In this document: positions 1 to 7,855 of the stretch, piece after piece
Layout of the letters: each line of letters begins with the position of its first letter
Position numbering within the stretch: the first letter of the stretch is position 1
Translations under genes and position numbers: made by a program
The notes under the pieces: model-generated
Told to the model about the DNA's origin: nothing
Seen by the model: the letters and a program-made list of their open reading frames with translations, nothing else
Databases searched by the model: none
Source: Chitinophagales bacterium
Lineage (GTDB): Bacteria; Bacteroidota; Bacteroidia; Chitinophagales; LD1
DNA length: 64,000 nt
Assembly (NCBI GenBank): GCA_016787045.1
Contig: JAEUVA010000046.1
Location: 124,001 to 188,000 of the forward strand
Direction of reading: 5' to 3'

Positions 1-397
1 ATTGCATGCCATTAACGGCAAAGAGCGAAAAATCTACCTGACCCAGCGATGGATTGTTGAGCCGGATGCCATTCCACAGTACATCGGTTTGCGCAGCGCT
101 TGTACCTCTGTAACTGATGGAAGACAACTGCCCATTGCCATAATTTTTAAAGTAGATGCCGGAGTTTTCACTCAGCAACTGATTTAAACTTCTTGCGGCA
201 TAGTATCTGCTGCCACCTACCGGGCTTTGCTGCACAATACGAATTATACGGGTAGAAGTTTTTTCTAATGTACTCAATTGTTTCACCACAGAATCGGTGT
301 GCATAGTTACGGATGGAGCATCAAACACACTACTGCCCGCCTGAGCTGAAACGGCTAAGGCAAATAACACAAGCAGCAATGTGTGAATGATTTTCAT
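1..397 (-). CDS. TonB-dependent receptor, BtuB-like (N-terminal part, runs off the window)
   Basis: Read on the minus strand from ATG at 397 to the window edge, about 132 residues. It opens with a signal peptide (MKIIHTLLLVLFALAVSAQA) and continues into a TonB receptor plug: SLNQLLSENSGIYFKNYG, then GQLSSISYRG and VLWNGIRLNNP. In BtuB-type receptors these segments correspond to the plug motifs around GQLSSIFIRG and DGVRLN. No N-terminal carboxypeptidase-like or STN domain precedes the plug. The gene lies downstream of a cobalamin riboswitch, so outer-membrane uptake of B12 or a related corrinoid is the likely role. An intrinsic terminator sits only four bases upstream of its start. The barrel is outside the window, so substrate is inferred from context. 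Confidence 0.82.
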   Translation of the reverse strand, partial: MKIIHTLLLVLFALAVSAQAGSSVFDAPSVTMHTDSVVKQLSTLEKTSTRIIRIVQQSPVGGSRYYAARSLNQLLSENSGIYFKNYGNGQLSSISYRGTSAAQTDVLWNGIRLNNPSLGQVDFSLFAVNGMQ

Positions 398-400
398 GCT

Positions 401-433
401 AAAAAAATGTCCTGTGGTGGTTTGCCACAGGAC
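401..433 (-). terminator. Intrinsic terminator between the DUF4465-like gene and the TonB receptor gene
   Basis: A perfect 9-bp stem pairs 409-417 (GTCCTGTGG) with 425-433 (CCACAGGAC) around a 7-nt loop. On the minus strand it is followed by a run of seven T at 401-407. It begins 12 nt after the upstream stop codon and ends just before the receptor's ATG. It should end most transcripts after the first gene and leave the receptor to read-through. Confidence 0.85.
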
Positions 434-445
434 TTTTAAAGTTAT

Positions 446-1675
446 TTAGCGCTTAACCAACTTTTGGGTAAAATCCTTCACTTTTAAAAAATACAACCCC
501 GATGGCCAACTTTGTGTTTCAATAGAAATGATTGCAGATGCAGCTCGTTGTTCAAAGACTACTTCACCTATTGTGTTCAATACAACTATGTCACTTCCAG
601 GTTGCGTACTTACCGTTAACTCTTGACTAAACGGATTAGGATACACTTTAATACTTTCAGCGATAATGTTGTCAATTGCATTTACACCGGTAATGTTTAC
701 TGCTAACAATGCAGTATCACAAGCCCCCAACACATCGCATACGCGGTAGGTAATAGTATCAATAGCCAATACTCCCACCTGAGGTGTGTAATGTATATGA
801 TTGTTCGTTACAGCAACGGTGGCACCGGATACTAATGGGCCACCTATTATGCTAACAGTAAGTGGAGTTGCAGTAGCATCTGCATCATTAAACAATACAT
901 CTACAACAGTATCGGTTACATAATCTATAGTTACAAAATCGTTTGCAGCTACCGGTGCACTGTTGGCTACATCTAAAGTGATTAGGTTATCTAAACAAAA
1001 ATAGGCCGGGGTATTCATCCCAAAACTGCCGGTATCAGATGAAGTGAGCAAAAAATCTAAACTATCCACTTCTCCCAATGTGATAAGATCTACCCATTGC
1101 CAGTTTTTCAAAATATAATCTTGTGTACTATCGGCAGAACGAAAATCAGCCAAATACACATCCACAAAGCTTTGTTTTAGTGCGCCATTGCGGTAGGCGG
1201 TTACGGTTAGTTTAAACCAATCGGGGTCGGTGCCAGCAGTACCACCAAATTTTTTGGCAAACATATCGCCATGGCGCATGCTCAGGTACGCGTAAGTGGA
1301 GTTAGTTACGTAAAATCCACTCACTAACTTACCGGCAGAGTTGCTAGTGAGCACTGTGCGTACATTGCCATAGGCACTAACTACTGCATAGGTGCTGCTG
1401 TTGTATCCGCTGGCAGTAATGGCCGAATACTGATTCAGATAACCGGCAGTAACCGAGTCGCGCATGGTAGAGTAGCCAAAGCCGCTCCATGAACCCCACT
1501 GTTGGTTATAGTCATTCTGAAAAGTAGCGTAGCCACTGCTAAAACTGCCGGAGAGATCGCTGCCATTCCAAAAAGTATCAATTGGCAGAGCAAGGTTTTC
1601 AAAACCGGCAGTGGTTTGGGCAAATAAAGAAATGGCCAACATAGTGGCACTGAGCATGAGGTTGAATTTCTTCAT
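446..1675 (-). CDS. T9SS-exported DUF4465-like protein with a cadherin-like domain, B12-riboswitch controlled
   Basis: 409 residues. Residues 1-20 are a signal peptide. Residues 24-235 match the DUF4465 pattern as I know it: TFWNGSD, SGFGYSTMRD, AGYLNQYSAI and a late YFCLDN strand. Residues 238-330 form an Ig/cadherin-like domain (APVAANDF, VLFNDAD, ITYRVCD). Residues 340-409 are a T9SS type A sorting domain with VYPNPFS at 344-350 and a closing GLYFLKVKD strand. The protein should therefore cross the outer membrane by T9SS and be surface-attached or released. It is the first gene after a cobalamin riboswitch and precedes a BtuB-like receptor. Capturing corrinoids at the surface, analogous to the BtuG/BtuH accessory proteins of Bacteroides, is an inference. 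The family assignment is from memory of motifs. Confidence 0.78.
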   Translation of the reverse strand: MKKFNLMLSATMLAISLFAQTTAGFENLALPIDTFWNGSDLSGSFSSGYATFQNDYNQQWGSWSGFGYSTMRDSVTAGYLNQYSAITASGYNSSTYAVVSAYGNVRTVLTSNSAGKLVSGFYVTNSTYAYLSMRHGDMFAKKFGGTAGTDPDWFKLTVTAYRNGALKQSFVDVYLADFRSADSTQDYILKNWQWVDLITLGEVDSLDFLLTSSDTGSFGMNTPAYFCLDNLITLDVANSAPVAANDFVTIDYVTDTVVDVLFNDADATATPLTVSIIGGPLVSGATVAVTNNHIHYTPQVGVLAIDTITYRVCDVLGACDTALLAVNITGVNAIDNIIAESIKVYPNPFSQELTVSTQPGSDIVVLNTIGEVVFEQRAASAIISIETQSWPSGLYFLKVKDFTQKLVKR

Positions 1676-1794
1676 GGTTTGAAGGGTTTAATGGTTTTTA
1701 AAAAAATTCAGCCACGAAAACGAAAATTGGAAATAGAAACCCTGCAGTGTTTCATTTCTCCGCTTTTTTTCCCGAAAGCTTTTGAATATTGTTG

Positions 1795-2005
1795 CTACTG
1801 GCAGGTCTTCTGGTTTCCCCGGTTTTTGAAGGCCTTCCCACCGGCTTTGTCCGGCAGTGGCGTGTATCTTCAAAACTTGTAAGCACTATTGGTGCTTCGG
1901 GGTTACAGCAGCGGGTACTACTCAGGATTTTCACCTGATTCCCTCTTAGGGCGTTGTGGAAATGCTCCACGCGGCCACCGGTAACGGGTGCGAAATAAGC
2001 AGAAT
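1795..2005 (-). promoter_or_regulatory. Cobalamin (adenosylcobalamin-type) riboswitch
   Basis: On the minus strand the conserved core appears in order: AAGAGGGAATCAGGTG, AAAATCCTGAG, CCGCTGCTGTAA, the B12 box ACGCCACTGCC, GGGAAGGCC, and the closing CCAGAAGACCTGCC at 1800-1813. All of these are hallmarks of the class. The 3' end lies about 120 nt before the start codon at 1675. Binding cobalamin should lower expression of the DUF4465-like gene and the receptor behind it. The P1 helix boundaries are approximate, and the 5' strand may extend to about 2030. An apparent open reading frame across it is not a gene. Confidence 0.95.
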
Positions 2006-2105
2006 ATCCTAAAACAGCAAGCAATAGTTAATCGCTATCACAGCACAAGAGTCATCTATCCATATATTATTACTTCTCCCCCATTTTAAATATTTTCTTT
2101 AGGCA

Positions 2106-2136
2106 GTTGGTAAGTTGGCACAGATGGCTATATTTG
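2106..2136 (+). promoter_or_regulatory. Bacteroidota-type promoter for rpmI-rplT
   Basis: TATATTTG at 2129-2136 matches the -7 consensus TAnnTTTG. A TTG at 2106-2108 lies 20 bp upstream at the -33 position. The predicted transcript starts shortly after 2140, about 20 nt before the rpmI ATG. This rules out the longer reading frame that opens at 2107. Confidence 0.7.
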
Positions 2137-2160
2137 CGCTCCCAAAATTTAAAAAACATT

Positions 2161-2358
2161 ATGCCAAAGAATAAAACAAACTCAGGTGCCAAGAAGCGTT
2201 TCAAGGTGACCGGGTCAGGTAAAATCAAGCGCGCTAAGGCATTTAAGCGCCACCTGCTGGGTAGCAAAACGAAGAAAAGAAAAGAAGAATTGAGCAAATC
2301 AACTGTCGTTCATAAGAGCGATGAACCACGCGTAAAGCTGATGCTTCGCATGGCCTAA
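2161..2358 (+). CDS. rpmI: 50S ribosomal protein L35
   Basis: 65 residues, the normal length for bL35. It starts [20 protein letters not shown] and has the Lys/Arg-rich core [20 protein letters not shown]; its C-terminal segment, VKLMLRMA, is also family-like. The ATG at 2161 is chosen because the upstream extension overlaps the promoter and has no family similarity. It is followed 38 bp later by rplT. infC, which often precedes this pair, is not here. L35 is a small structural protein of the large ribosomal subunit. Confidence 0.98.
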   Translation: MPKNKTNSGAKKRFKVTGSGKIKRAKAFKRHLLGSKTKKRKEELSKSTVVHKSDEPRVKLMLRMA

Positions 2359-2396
2359 TTTAACCCATTGTATAACCATAATTAAAGACATAAGAA

Positions 2397-2741
2397 ATGC
2401 CACGTTCAGTCAATACAGTCGCCTCTCGCCAACGCAGAAAAAAAATTCTTCAAAAAGCTAAGGGCTACTTCCTTAGCCGTTCTAAAGTATACACCGTAGC
2501 TAAAAATGCGGTAGAAAAAGCCGGTTTGTACGCCTATGTAGGCCGTAAACTCAAAAAACGCGATTACCGCGGCTTGTGGATTACCCGTATTAATGCCGCA
2601 GTTCGTCAGCATGGCTTGACATATTCTAACTTTATATCTAAATTGGCTTCTGCAAATATTGACCTTAACCGTAAGGTTTTGGCTGATTTGGCACTCAACC
2701 ACCCAGAGGCATTTAAAGCCGTGGTAGATAAGGTAAAGTAG
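2397..2741 (+). CDS. rplT: 50S ribosomal protein L20
   Basis: 114 residues, typical of bL20. Recognisable segments are [37 protein letters not shown], the basic [20 protein letters not shown], and the C-terminal [19 protein letters not shown]20 is an early assembly protein of the large subunit. In other bacteria it represses its own operon through the infC-rpmI leader. Here the leader before rpmI is only about 20 nt and I see no obvious L20-binding pseudoknot. It is co-transcribed with rpmI and followed by an intrinsic terminator. Confidence 0.98.
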   Translation: MPRSVNTVASRQRRKKILQKAKGYFLSRSKVYTVAKNAVEKAGLYAYVGRKLKKRDYRGLWITRINAAVRQHGLTYSNFISKLASANIDLNRKVLADLALNHPEAFKAVVDKVK

Positions 2742-2774
2742 TTTACACTAACTATTAGTGTTTTCATAGGTTCA

Positions 2775-2810
2775 AAGTTGGTCGCTCGCAAGGGCGACCT
2801 TCTTTGTTTT
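2775..2810 (+). terminator. Intrinsic terminator after rplT
   Basis: GGTCGC (2780-2785) pairs with GCGACC (2794-2799) around an 8-nt loop and is followed by TTCTTTGTTTT. Partial pairing of AAAG (2774-2777) with CTTT (2802-2805) lengthens the stem. It ends the rpmI-rplT transcript before the next promoter. Confidence 0.75.
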
Positions 2811-2836
2811 AAGGCCTTATTGCCAGCAAAAAAAGT

Positions 2837-2872
2837 TTGAATGTAGGCAAGTGATACAGAATACTATATTTG
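2837..2872 (+). promoter_or_regulatory. Promoter for the pyrC-like operon; fixes its start codon
   Basis: TATATTTG (2865-2872) is an exact TAnnTTTG box, with a TTG at 2837-2839 upstream (spacing 25 bp, longer than usual). The box overlaps an in-frame ATG at 2870, so that ATG cannot be in the mRNA. The ATG at 2882 is therefore the start, leaving a leader of only a few bases. Confidence 0.6.
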
Positions 2873-2881
2873 TGCTTCGGT

Positions 2882-4150
2882 ATGGAAATTATCCTTCGCT
2901 CAGCACGCATTGTCAATACCGATTCGCCATTTCACCTACAGGTAAAAGACATTCACATCAGTAATGGCAAAATCAAAAAGATTGCCACCCGAATAGACGC
3001 CCCTAAAAACGCTAAAGAGATAAAGCAAGAAAACCTGCACGTATCGCTGGGTTTTGTGTGTCTCAATACTTTTTTAGCCGACCCGGGGTATGAGTACAAA
3101 GAAACCATAGAGAGCGGTTGCGCTGCTGCGGCAGCAGGTGGGTTTACGCATATATGTGCCATGCCCAACACACAACCGGTAGCACAAACCAAAGCCCAAA
3201 TTGAGTATGTGCTGCGCAAAAGTGCCGGGCAAACAGTTAGTGTTCATCCGGTAGGTGCTTTAACTAATAATTGCGAGGGTAAAGAACTCAGCGAAATGTA
3301 CGACATGCACCATACCGGTGCCATCGCCTTTACCGATGGACTGCATGCTTCTCCACCAGCCGGCTTAGTAGAGCGTGCAATGCTCTATGCCAAAGCATTT
3401 GATGGCTTAATCATGCTGCACCCCGAAGATAAAAGCATATCTAAAAACGGAGTGATGCACGAAGGGGTAACCAGCACCAAACTGGGCTTACCTGCTGCAC
3501 CGGCCATAGCGGAAGAAATTGCTGTAAACCGCGATTTGTACGTGTTAGAATACACCCAATCTAAACTCCACTTCTTAGATATTTCGCTCAAAAGAAGTGT
3601 AGAACTTATTCGCGCTGCAAAGAAAAAAGGATTGGAAATTACCTGCTCTGTAAATGCCTACAACCTATTGCTGGACGAAACATCGGTAGGCAATTACCAA
3701 ACAAACTACAAAGTGAATCCGCATTTGCGTAGCCGAGAAGATATTGCTGCACTAACCAAGGGAATTGCCGATGGTACTATAGATACCATAACCAGCGCAC
3801 ACCAACCGCACGAAGAGGATGGCAAAAAATTAGAATTTGACAAAGCCGAATTTGGCATGATTGGTTTAGAAACCTGTTTTGCAGTAGCCAATACCGCCTT
3901 GCAAGACAAAGTAGAGACTACCCAAACCATTAAAACTTTAGCTGAAAACCCTAGAACCATTTTAGGAATTGGAGGAGCAATTGCTGAGGGTGAGCCGGCA
4001 GACCTTACCCTTTTTAACCCAACTCTGGAATGGATTTTTGAAGAAAAGCACATTCGCTCAAAATCAAAAAACACTCCCTTTGTGGGATACCGCTTTACCG
4101 GAAAAGTAGTGGGCATTATTCATAACAATCAACTTCAACTCAACCCATAA
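2882..4150 (+). CDS. Dihydroorotase-like protein (PyrC homologue) lacking the metal-binding residues
   Basis: 422 residues from ATG 2882, an amidohydrolase of the type I dihydroorotase family: GKIKKIATRID, AAAAAGGFTHICAMPNTQP, GLPAAPAIAEEIAV, PRTILGIGG, GEPADLTLFNP and SKNTPFVGYRFTGKVVG. The family HxH metal motif, normally in DxHVHLRDPG, is replaced by N62-T63-F64 before LADPG. The later catalytic TDHAPH is SAHQPH (305-310), so its Asp is lost. The metal His in the HVST region is D233. Hydrolytic activity is therefore doubtful. Pseudomonas carries an inactive PyrC-prime that scaffolds aspartate carbamoyltransferase, and a similar role is possible. It heads an operon with the DUF4199 and GT2 genes (3- and 6-bp gaps). 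Confidence 0.85.
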   Translation: MEIILRSARIVNTDSPFHLQVKDIHISNGKIKKIATRIDAPKNAKEIKQENLHVSLGFVCLNTFLADPGYEYKETIESGCAAAAAGGFTHICAMPNTQPVAQTKAQIEYVLRKSAGQTVSVHPVGALTNNCEGKELSEMYDMHHTGAIAFTDGLHASPPAGLVERAMLYAKAFDGLIMLHPEDKSISKNGVMHEGVTSTKLGLPAAPAIAEEIAVNRDLYVLEYTQSKLHFLDISLKRSVELIRAAKKKGLEITCSVNAYNLLLDETSVGNYQTNYKVNPHLRSREDIAALTKGIADGTIDTITSAHQPHEEDGKKLEFDKAEFGMIGLETCFAVANTALQDKVETTQTIKTLAENPRTILGIGGAIAEGEPADLTLFNPTLEWIFEEKHIRSKSKNTPFVGYRFTGKVVGIIHNNQLQLNP

Positions 4151-4153
4151 CAA

Positions 4154-4723
4154 ATGAAAGCAGATTTTAATATTGCCATACGCTGGGGCATCATCGGTGG
4201 TATAGTAATGGCTATGATGGCTGTACTTACCTACATGTTCTATGAGTTTTTCTTTGGTTCATTTATGGTTCAAATTATTTATGGGCTACTGAGTTTTGGA
4301 TTGATGCTGTTTTTCCCGGTGTGGGGTGGAGTAGCTTACAAGCGTAGTGCAGATGCACCTGTTACCTACCTGCAAGCATTTGCAGCAGTGTTTACCATTT
4401 TTGCTCTAATCATGCTTTTTAGCTCGGTTACCTCATACATTATTAACCACGTTATTGACCCTAACTATGGAACCATGCTCAAAGAATATGTGATAAATAA
4501 TACCACTTCGTTTATGGAGCGGCAGGGCATGAGCGATGAACAGATAGAAGAAGCTGTAAAAAAGAATTTCAATACCGACCAGTTTGATTTTTCGTTGTTG
4601 AATATTTTAAAGGGCTTGGGCAAAGGGCTGGCTTTTGGTGCTGTACTCTCGCTCATAGTGGCCATATTTGTACGCAGGCCTACCGGCAATACATTAGCAC
4701 AAGAGGTAGAAAATATTCAATAA
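4154..4723 (+). CDS. DUF4199 family inner-membrane protein
   Basis: 189 residues. There are four predicted membrane segments, at about 9-30, 36-60, 74-98 and 152-168. A soluble, acidic loop (about 105-145, with RQGMSDEQIEEAVKKNF) lies between the third and fourth. This layout fits DUF4199, a family common in Bacteroidota and without known function. It starts 3 bp after the pyrC-like stop and ends 6 bp before a glycosyltransferase gene, the arrangement in which I would expect cotranscription. No catalytic motif is visible. Confidence 0.8.
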   Translation: MKADFNIAIRWGIIGGIVMAMMAVLTYMFYEFFFGSFMVQIIYGLLSFGLMLFFPVWGGVAYKRSADAPVTYLQAFAAVFTIFALIMLFSSVTSYIINHVIDPNYGTMLKEYVINNTTSFMERQGMSDEQIEEAVKKNFNTDQFDFSLLNILKGLGKGLAFGAVLSLIVAIFVRRPTGNTLAQEVENIQ

Positions 4724-4729
4724 TTTACG

Positions 4730-5662
4730 ATGCAGATAAGTGTAGTAATACCACTTTTTAACGAAGAAGAATCGCTACCCGAGTTAGCCGCATGGATAGA
4801 CCGGGTGATGGTTGCCAATCAATTTACCTATGAAATATGGATGATAGATGATGGCAGCAAAGACCAAAGTTGGAAGGCAGTACAACAGTTGGCATATACA
4901 AACAAAAACATACATGGCGTTCGTTTTCAGCGCAACTATGGCAAAAGTGCAGCACTGCACGTAGGTTTTGAACAAGCCAAAGGCGATGTGGTGATAACAA
5001 TGGATGCTGACTTGCAGGATAGCCCTGATGAAATACCGGCACTATACCAAATGATTACCAAAGATGGATTTGATTTGGTAAGCGGGTGGAAACAAAAACG
5101 CTACGACCCCATTACCAAAACTATACCCACCAAACTTTACAACGGCACCACACGCCTGCTAACCGGCATACCATTACACGATATGAACTGCGGTTTAAAA
5201 GCTTACCGCAATGAAGTGATAAAAAGTATTGAAGTGTATGGCGAAATGCACCGCTACATACCAATTTTGGCGCGCAAAGCCGGTTTCAGAAACATTGGCG
5301 AAAAAGTAGTGCAACATCAACCACGCAAATTTGGTGTCACCAAATTTGGCATGGAGCGTTTCTTATATGGCTTTTTGGATTTACTCTCCGTATCGTTTAT
5401 GACCCGCTTTGCCAACCGCCCCATGCACATTTTTGGTGGCTTAGGGGTGCTTAGCTTTTTCATTGGTTTTGCCATCACGCTATATCTCATTATCGGCAAA
5501 ATATTTTTTGAGCAGTATCGCATGACAGAGCGCCCTTTGTTTTACTTCGGCTTGGTTACTGTAATCATCGGTGTGCAACTGTTTGTAGCCGGATTTTTAG
5601 GCGAGTTGGTAGCTCGCTCCTCGTCTGATAGGAACAAGTATTTGATCAGAGAATCACTTTAA
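4730..5662 (+). CDS. Family 2 glycosyltransferase, dolichol-phosphate-mannose synthase/GtrB-like
   Basis: 310 residues. The GT-A domain opens with SVVIPLFNEEESLPEL and has IDDGSKDQS, the ADLQDSPDEIP metal-binding motif and the acceptor loop HDMNCGLKAYR. Two C-terminal membrane helices, at about 232-258 and 268-293, resemble enzymes that move a sugar from a nucleotide donor to a polyprenyl phosphate at the inner membrane. It is last in the pyrC-like/DUF4199 operon and is followed by a strong hairpin. The lipid-linked sugar and its acceptor cannot be read from sequence. Confidence 0.9.
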   Translation: MQISVVIPLFNEEESLPELAAWIDRVMVANQFTYEIWMIDDGSKDQSWKAVQQLAYTNKNIHGVRFQRNYGKSAALHVGFEQAKGDVVITMDADLQDSPDEIPALYQMITKDGFDLVSGWKQKRYDPITKTIPTKLYNGTTRLLTGIPLHDMNCGLKAYRNEVIKSIEVYGEMHRYIPILARKAGFRNIGEKVVQHQPRKFGVTKFGMERFLYGFLDLLSVSFMTRFANRPMHIFGGLGVLSFFIGFAITLYLIIGKIFFEQYRMTERPLFYFGLVTVIIGVQLFVAGFLGELVARSSSDRNKYLIRESL

Positions 5663-5673
5663 CATTTAGTAAA

Positions 5674-5709
5674 ATAATAGGGAGAGGCGATAACACCTCT
5701 CCCTATTAT
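5674..5709. terminator. Bidirectional intrinsic terminator
   Basis: A 14-bp perfect inverted repeat, ATAATAGGGAGAGG (5674-5687) and CCTCTCCCTATTAT (5696-5709), has an 8-nt loop. It sits between two convergent genes ending at 5662 and 5729. A/T-rich flanks on both sides suit termination from either direction. Confidence 0.85.
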
Positions 5710-5728
5710 CTTGCTTAGGATTGAATAG

Positions 5729-6238
5729 CTATTTACCAAATAGCCCTTTAGCACCGCGGGTTTGAATCACAATATTTTGCCCCGTTTGTTGTTTGCCGCC
5801 ACCTCCATTCAAATCTTTAATTCTCCTGATTTCATCATCAGAAGCAGTATGGATATTAGTGTAAACGGCAAAGTATCCGGTAACTTCACAAGTTACTTTC
5901 TTTTGCCGGTAAGGAATTGGAAACAAAAACGGAAACGGAAGAATAATGCCGGGTTTAATGGTACAATTACAAATAGGGTCCACCAACATATCTGCACCGG
6001 AACCATTGATGGCGTTGTAAATGGCCACCTCTTTAGCTACATCTACCGTAGCAGATTTACCTTTTGCGGTGCCTGTGCCGGTTAGCTTTTTAGTTAAATC
6101 TACCTTTAGATCGGCAACTAAAGGGTTGGTGGGAATATCTCCCCGGTTAATGTATTGCGAACGCGAAGTGTAAACTTTTTGGGTGCAAGATGCACACACC
6201 ATGGCGCTTACTACCAATAACAAGAATAAATTTCTCAT
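5729..6238 (-). CDS. Small lipoprotein of unknown function
   Basis: 169 residues. The signal peptide ends in a lipobox-like VCASC with the acceptor Cys at 18, so an outer- or inner-membrane lipoprotein is likely. The middle has a Cys pair (ICNCTIKPG), a run of aromatic and proline residues (ILPFPFLFPIPY) and TCEVTGYFAVYTN. The C-terminus is Gly/Gln-rich (GGGGKQQTGQ). I do not recognise the family. It is transcribed alone, convergent with the GT2 gene across a shared terminator. Confidence 0.75.
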   Translation of the reverse strand: MRNLFLLLVVSAMVCASCTQKVYTSRSQYINRGDIPTNPLVADLKVDLTKKLTGTGTAKGKSATVDVAKEVAIYNAINGSGADMLVDPICNCTIKPGIILPFPFLFPIPYRQKKVTCEVTGYFAVYTNIHTASDDEIRRIKDLNGGGGKQQTGQNIVIQTRGAKGLFGK

Positions 6239-6325
6239 AGCGATAAGGGTTTAGGGGGTTGGTTAAAAAATGTTTCCGAAAAGGTAGAATTATTTTTTCA
6301 ACTGAGAAAAAATTAATTTCAGGGT

Positions 6326-7768
6326 GTGAAAAGATTACCGGTGATAGCAGTGCTATGGTTCTGTGCAATGCAACTTTGGGCGCAGTCTCCCGATGTGCTT
6401 AACCGCTACCGGTATCTTATAGTTACCGGCACTTTTGATGATGATGATTTCTGTACCGATGATTTCAGAGTAACATTAAAAGCAAAATTTACAGCCAGTA
6501 AGCTAAGTTTACACAATTCTGCCGAAGTGCTTTTATCTAACGGAGTACAGATGCACGAAATTTTGTATTGCCGCTACACCGCAGGACTCTCCGGTAATGG
6601 GTTTCACATCCGGTTTTTAGATTACAGAGATTCTGCCGTGTTAGAGTACAGGTACAGCAATTCCTCCAAAATGAAGTGCGGGGCATTGATTCAGAAACTT
6701 AACGAAAAACTATCGGCCTTTGAAACCTACACATACAAATACCAACCTACGGTTGCACCAAAAGTAGTAACAGACAACATCCCTCCCATCCTAAAAATAA
6801 CCAACCCGCAGATTAAAAGAGGTGCTATGCTAAGCATACCCACCTCTTCATTTACCATCTCCGGTATTGCATCAGATAATTCAGAAATAAAAGAAGTAAG
6901 AATAAACTATGAAAAAGCAGCTATATCCAGCGATGGCTCTTTTCTACGTACGTTCACCTTACAAAACGGACTAAATATTTTTAAGGTAGTTGCAACAGAT
7001 GTAGCAAACAACACCACCGAACAAAAAGTGAGTTTAGAATATAGCATAACTACCGGCAGTGTTATAGTTGTGGTAGATGATACTTCAACTGTCACAGAAA
7101 AAAGAATGGCCTTAGTCATTGGCAATGCCGCCTACCGCTATGGACAATCGCTAAAAAACACTACAAATGATGCTGTGTTAATGAGCCAAACCTTAGAGCA
7201 AATGGGATTTAAAGTAACCCGGTTGTTAGATGCCACTCTGCTGCAAATGCAAAATGCCATTATCAATTTTTCTAAAGAATTACCCAAACATAATGTAGCA
7301 CTCTTTTATTATGCCGGGCATGGCATGGAAGCCGATGGAATAAATTATTTAATACCAGTGGATGCCAAAGTGGAAGAAAAAGGGCGCTTAAGATATGAGG
7401 CCATAAATATTGATGATGTGGTTATGCACTTAGACCGTTTTCCGAACAATACGAACATCGTTATATTAGATGCTTGCCGCAACAATCCATTTTTGGTCTC
7501 TGAGCGTGGAGCGGGCCGAGGGTTTGTGGCCATCACGCCAGCCAGCGGAACCATTATTGGATTTGCCACATCGCCCCGACAAACAGCCAGCGATGGCACT
7601 GAGGGAAATGGCCTATATACCAAAGAACTGGTGCAGCAAATGCTATACCCACAACCCATAGAAACCGTTTTCAAAAAAACCCGCATTGAGGTAGAGAAGA
7701 AGAGCAACTACAGCCAAAGCCCACAAGAATGGAGTAAGCTAAAGGGCGAGTTCTACTTCATCAAGTAA
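6326..7768 (+). CDS. Secreted caspase-like peptidase (C14, metacaspase/p20 type) with an Ig-like domain
   Basis: 480 residues from a GTG start. Residues 1-20 are a signal peptide (cut near LWAQ). Residues 25-140 are a novel N-terminal region. Residues 150-242 look like an Ig/bacterial-surface fold (FTISGIASDNSEIKEVRIN, NIFKVVATD). Residues 258-480 form the caspase domain: RMALVIGNAAY, the catalytic His in YYAGHG (H332) and the catalytic Cys in LDACRNNPF (C384). Both residues are intact. Enzymes of this family cleave after Arg, Lys or Asp, and which applies here is not clear. The signal peptide places it in the periplasm or outside, unlike cytoplasmic metacaspases. It has no close operon partner. 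Confidence 0.88.
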   Translation: MKRLPVIAVLWFCAMQLWAQSPDVLNRYRYLIVTGTFDDDDFCTDDFRVTLKAKFTASKLSLHNSAEVLLSNGVQMHEILYCRYTAGLSGNGFHIRFLDYRDSAVLEYRYSNSSKMKCGALIQKLNEKLSAFETYTYKYQPTVAPKVVTDNIPPILKITNPQIKRGAMLSIPTSSFTISGIASDNSEIKEVRINYEKAAISSDGSFLRTFTLQNGLNIFKVVATDVANNTTEQKVSLEYSITTGSVIVVVDDTSTVTEKRMALVIGNAAYRYGQSLKNTTNDAVLMSQTLEQMGFKVTRLLDATLLQMQNAIINFSKELPKHNVALFYYAGHGMEADGINYLIPVDAKVEEKGRLRYEAINIDDVVMHLDRFPNNTNIVILDACRNNPFLVSERGAGRGFVAITPASGTIIGFATSPRQTASDGTEGNGLYTKELVQQMLYPQPIETVFKKTRIEVEKKSNYSQSPQEWSKLKGEFYFIK

Positions 7769-7855
7769 TCACCACTCATCAAACAACCCATGTTAATGGT
7801 GTATATCTGTATGCAAATGCGTTGCACATCACTTCATAAAGCATAGATTTACGGC

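Noticed and set aside
1752..2024. 90-codon minus-strand reading frame upstream of the DUF4465-like gene
   Set aside because: It lies entirely over the cobalamin riboswitch, and its codons follow the RNA's conserved bases and not a protein pattern.
2107..2160. N-terminal extension of L35
   Set aside because: It crosses the promoter (TATATTTG at 2129-2136) and is not L35-like. The ATG at 2161 fits the family.
3706..4116. 136-codon minus-strand frame inside the pyrC-like gene
   Set aside because: It is antisense to a well-supported protein and has no known features.
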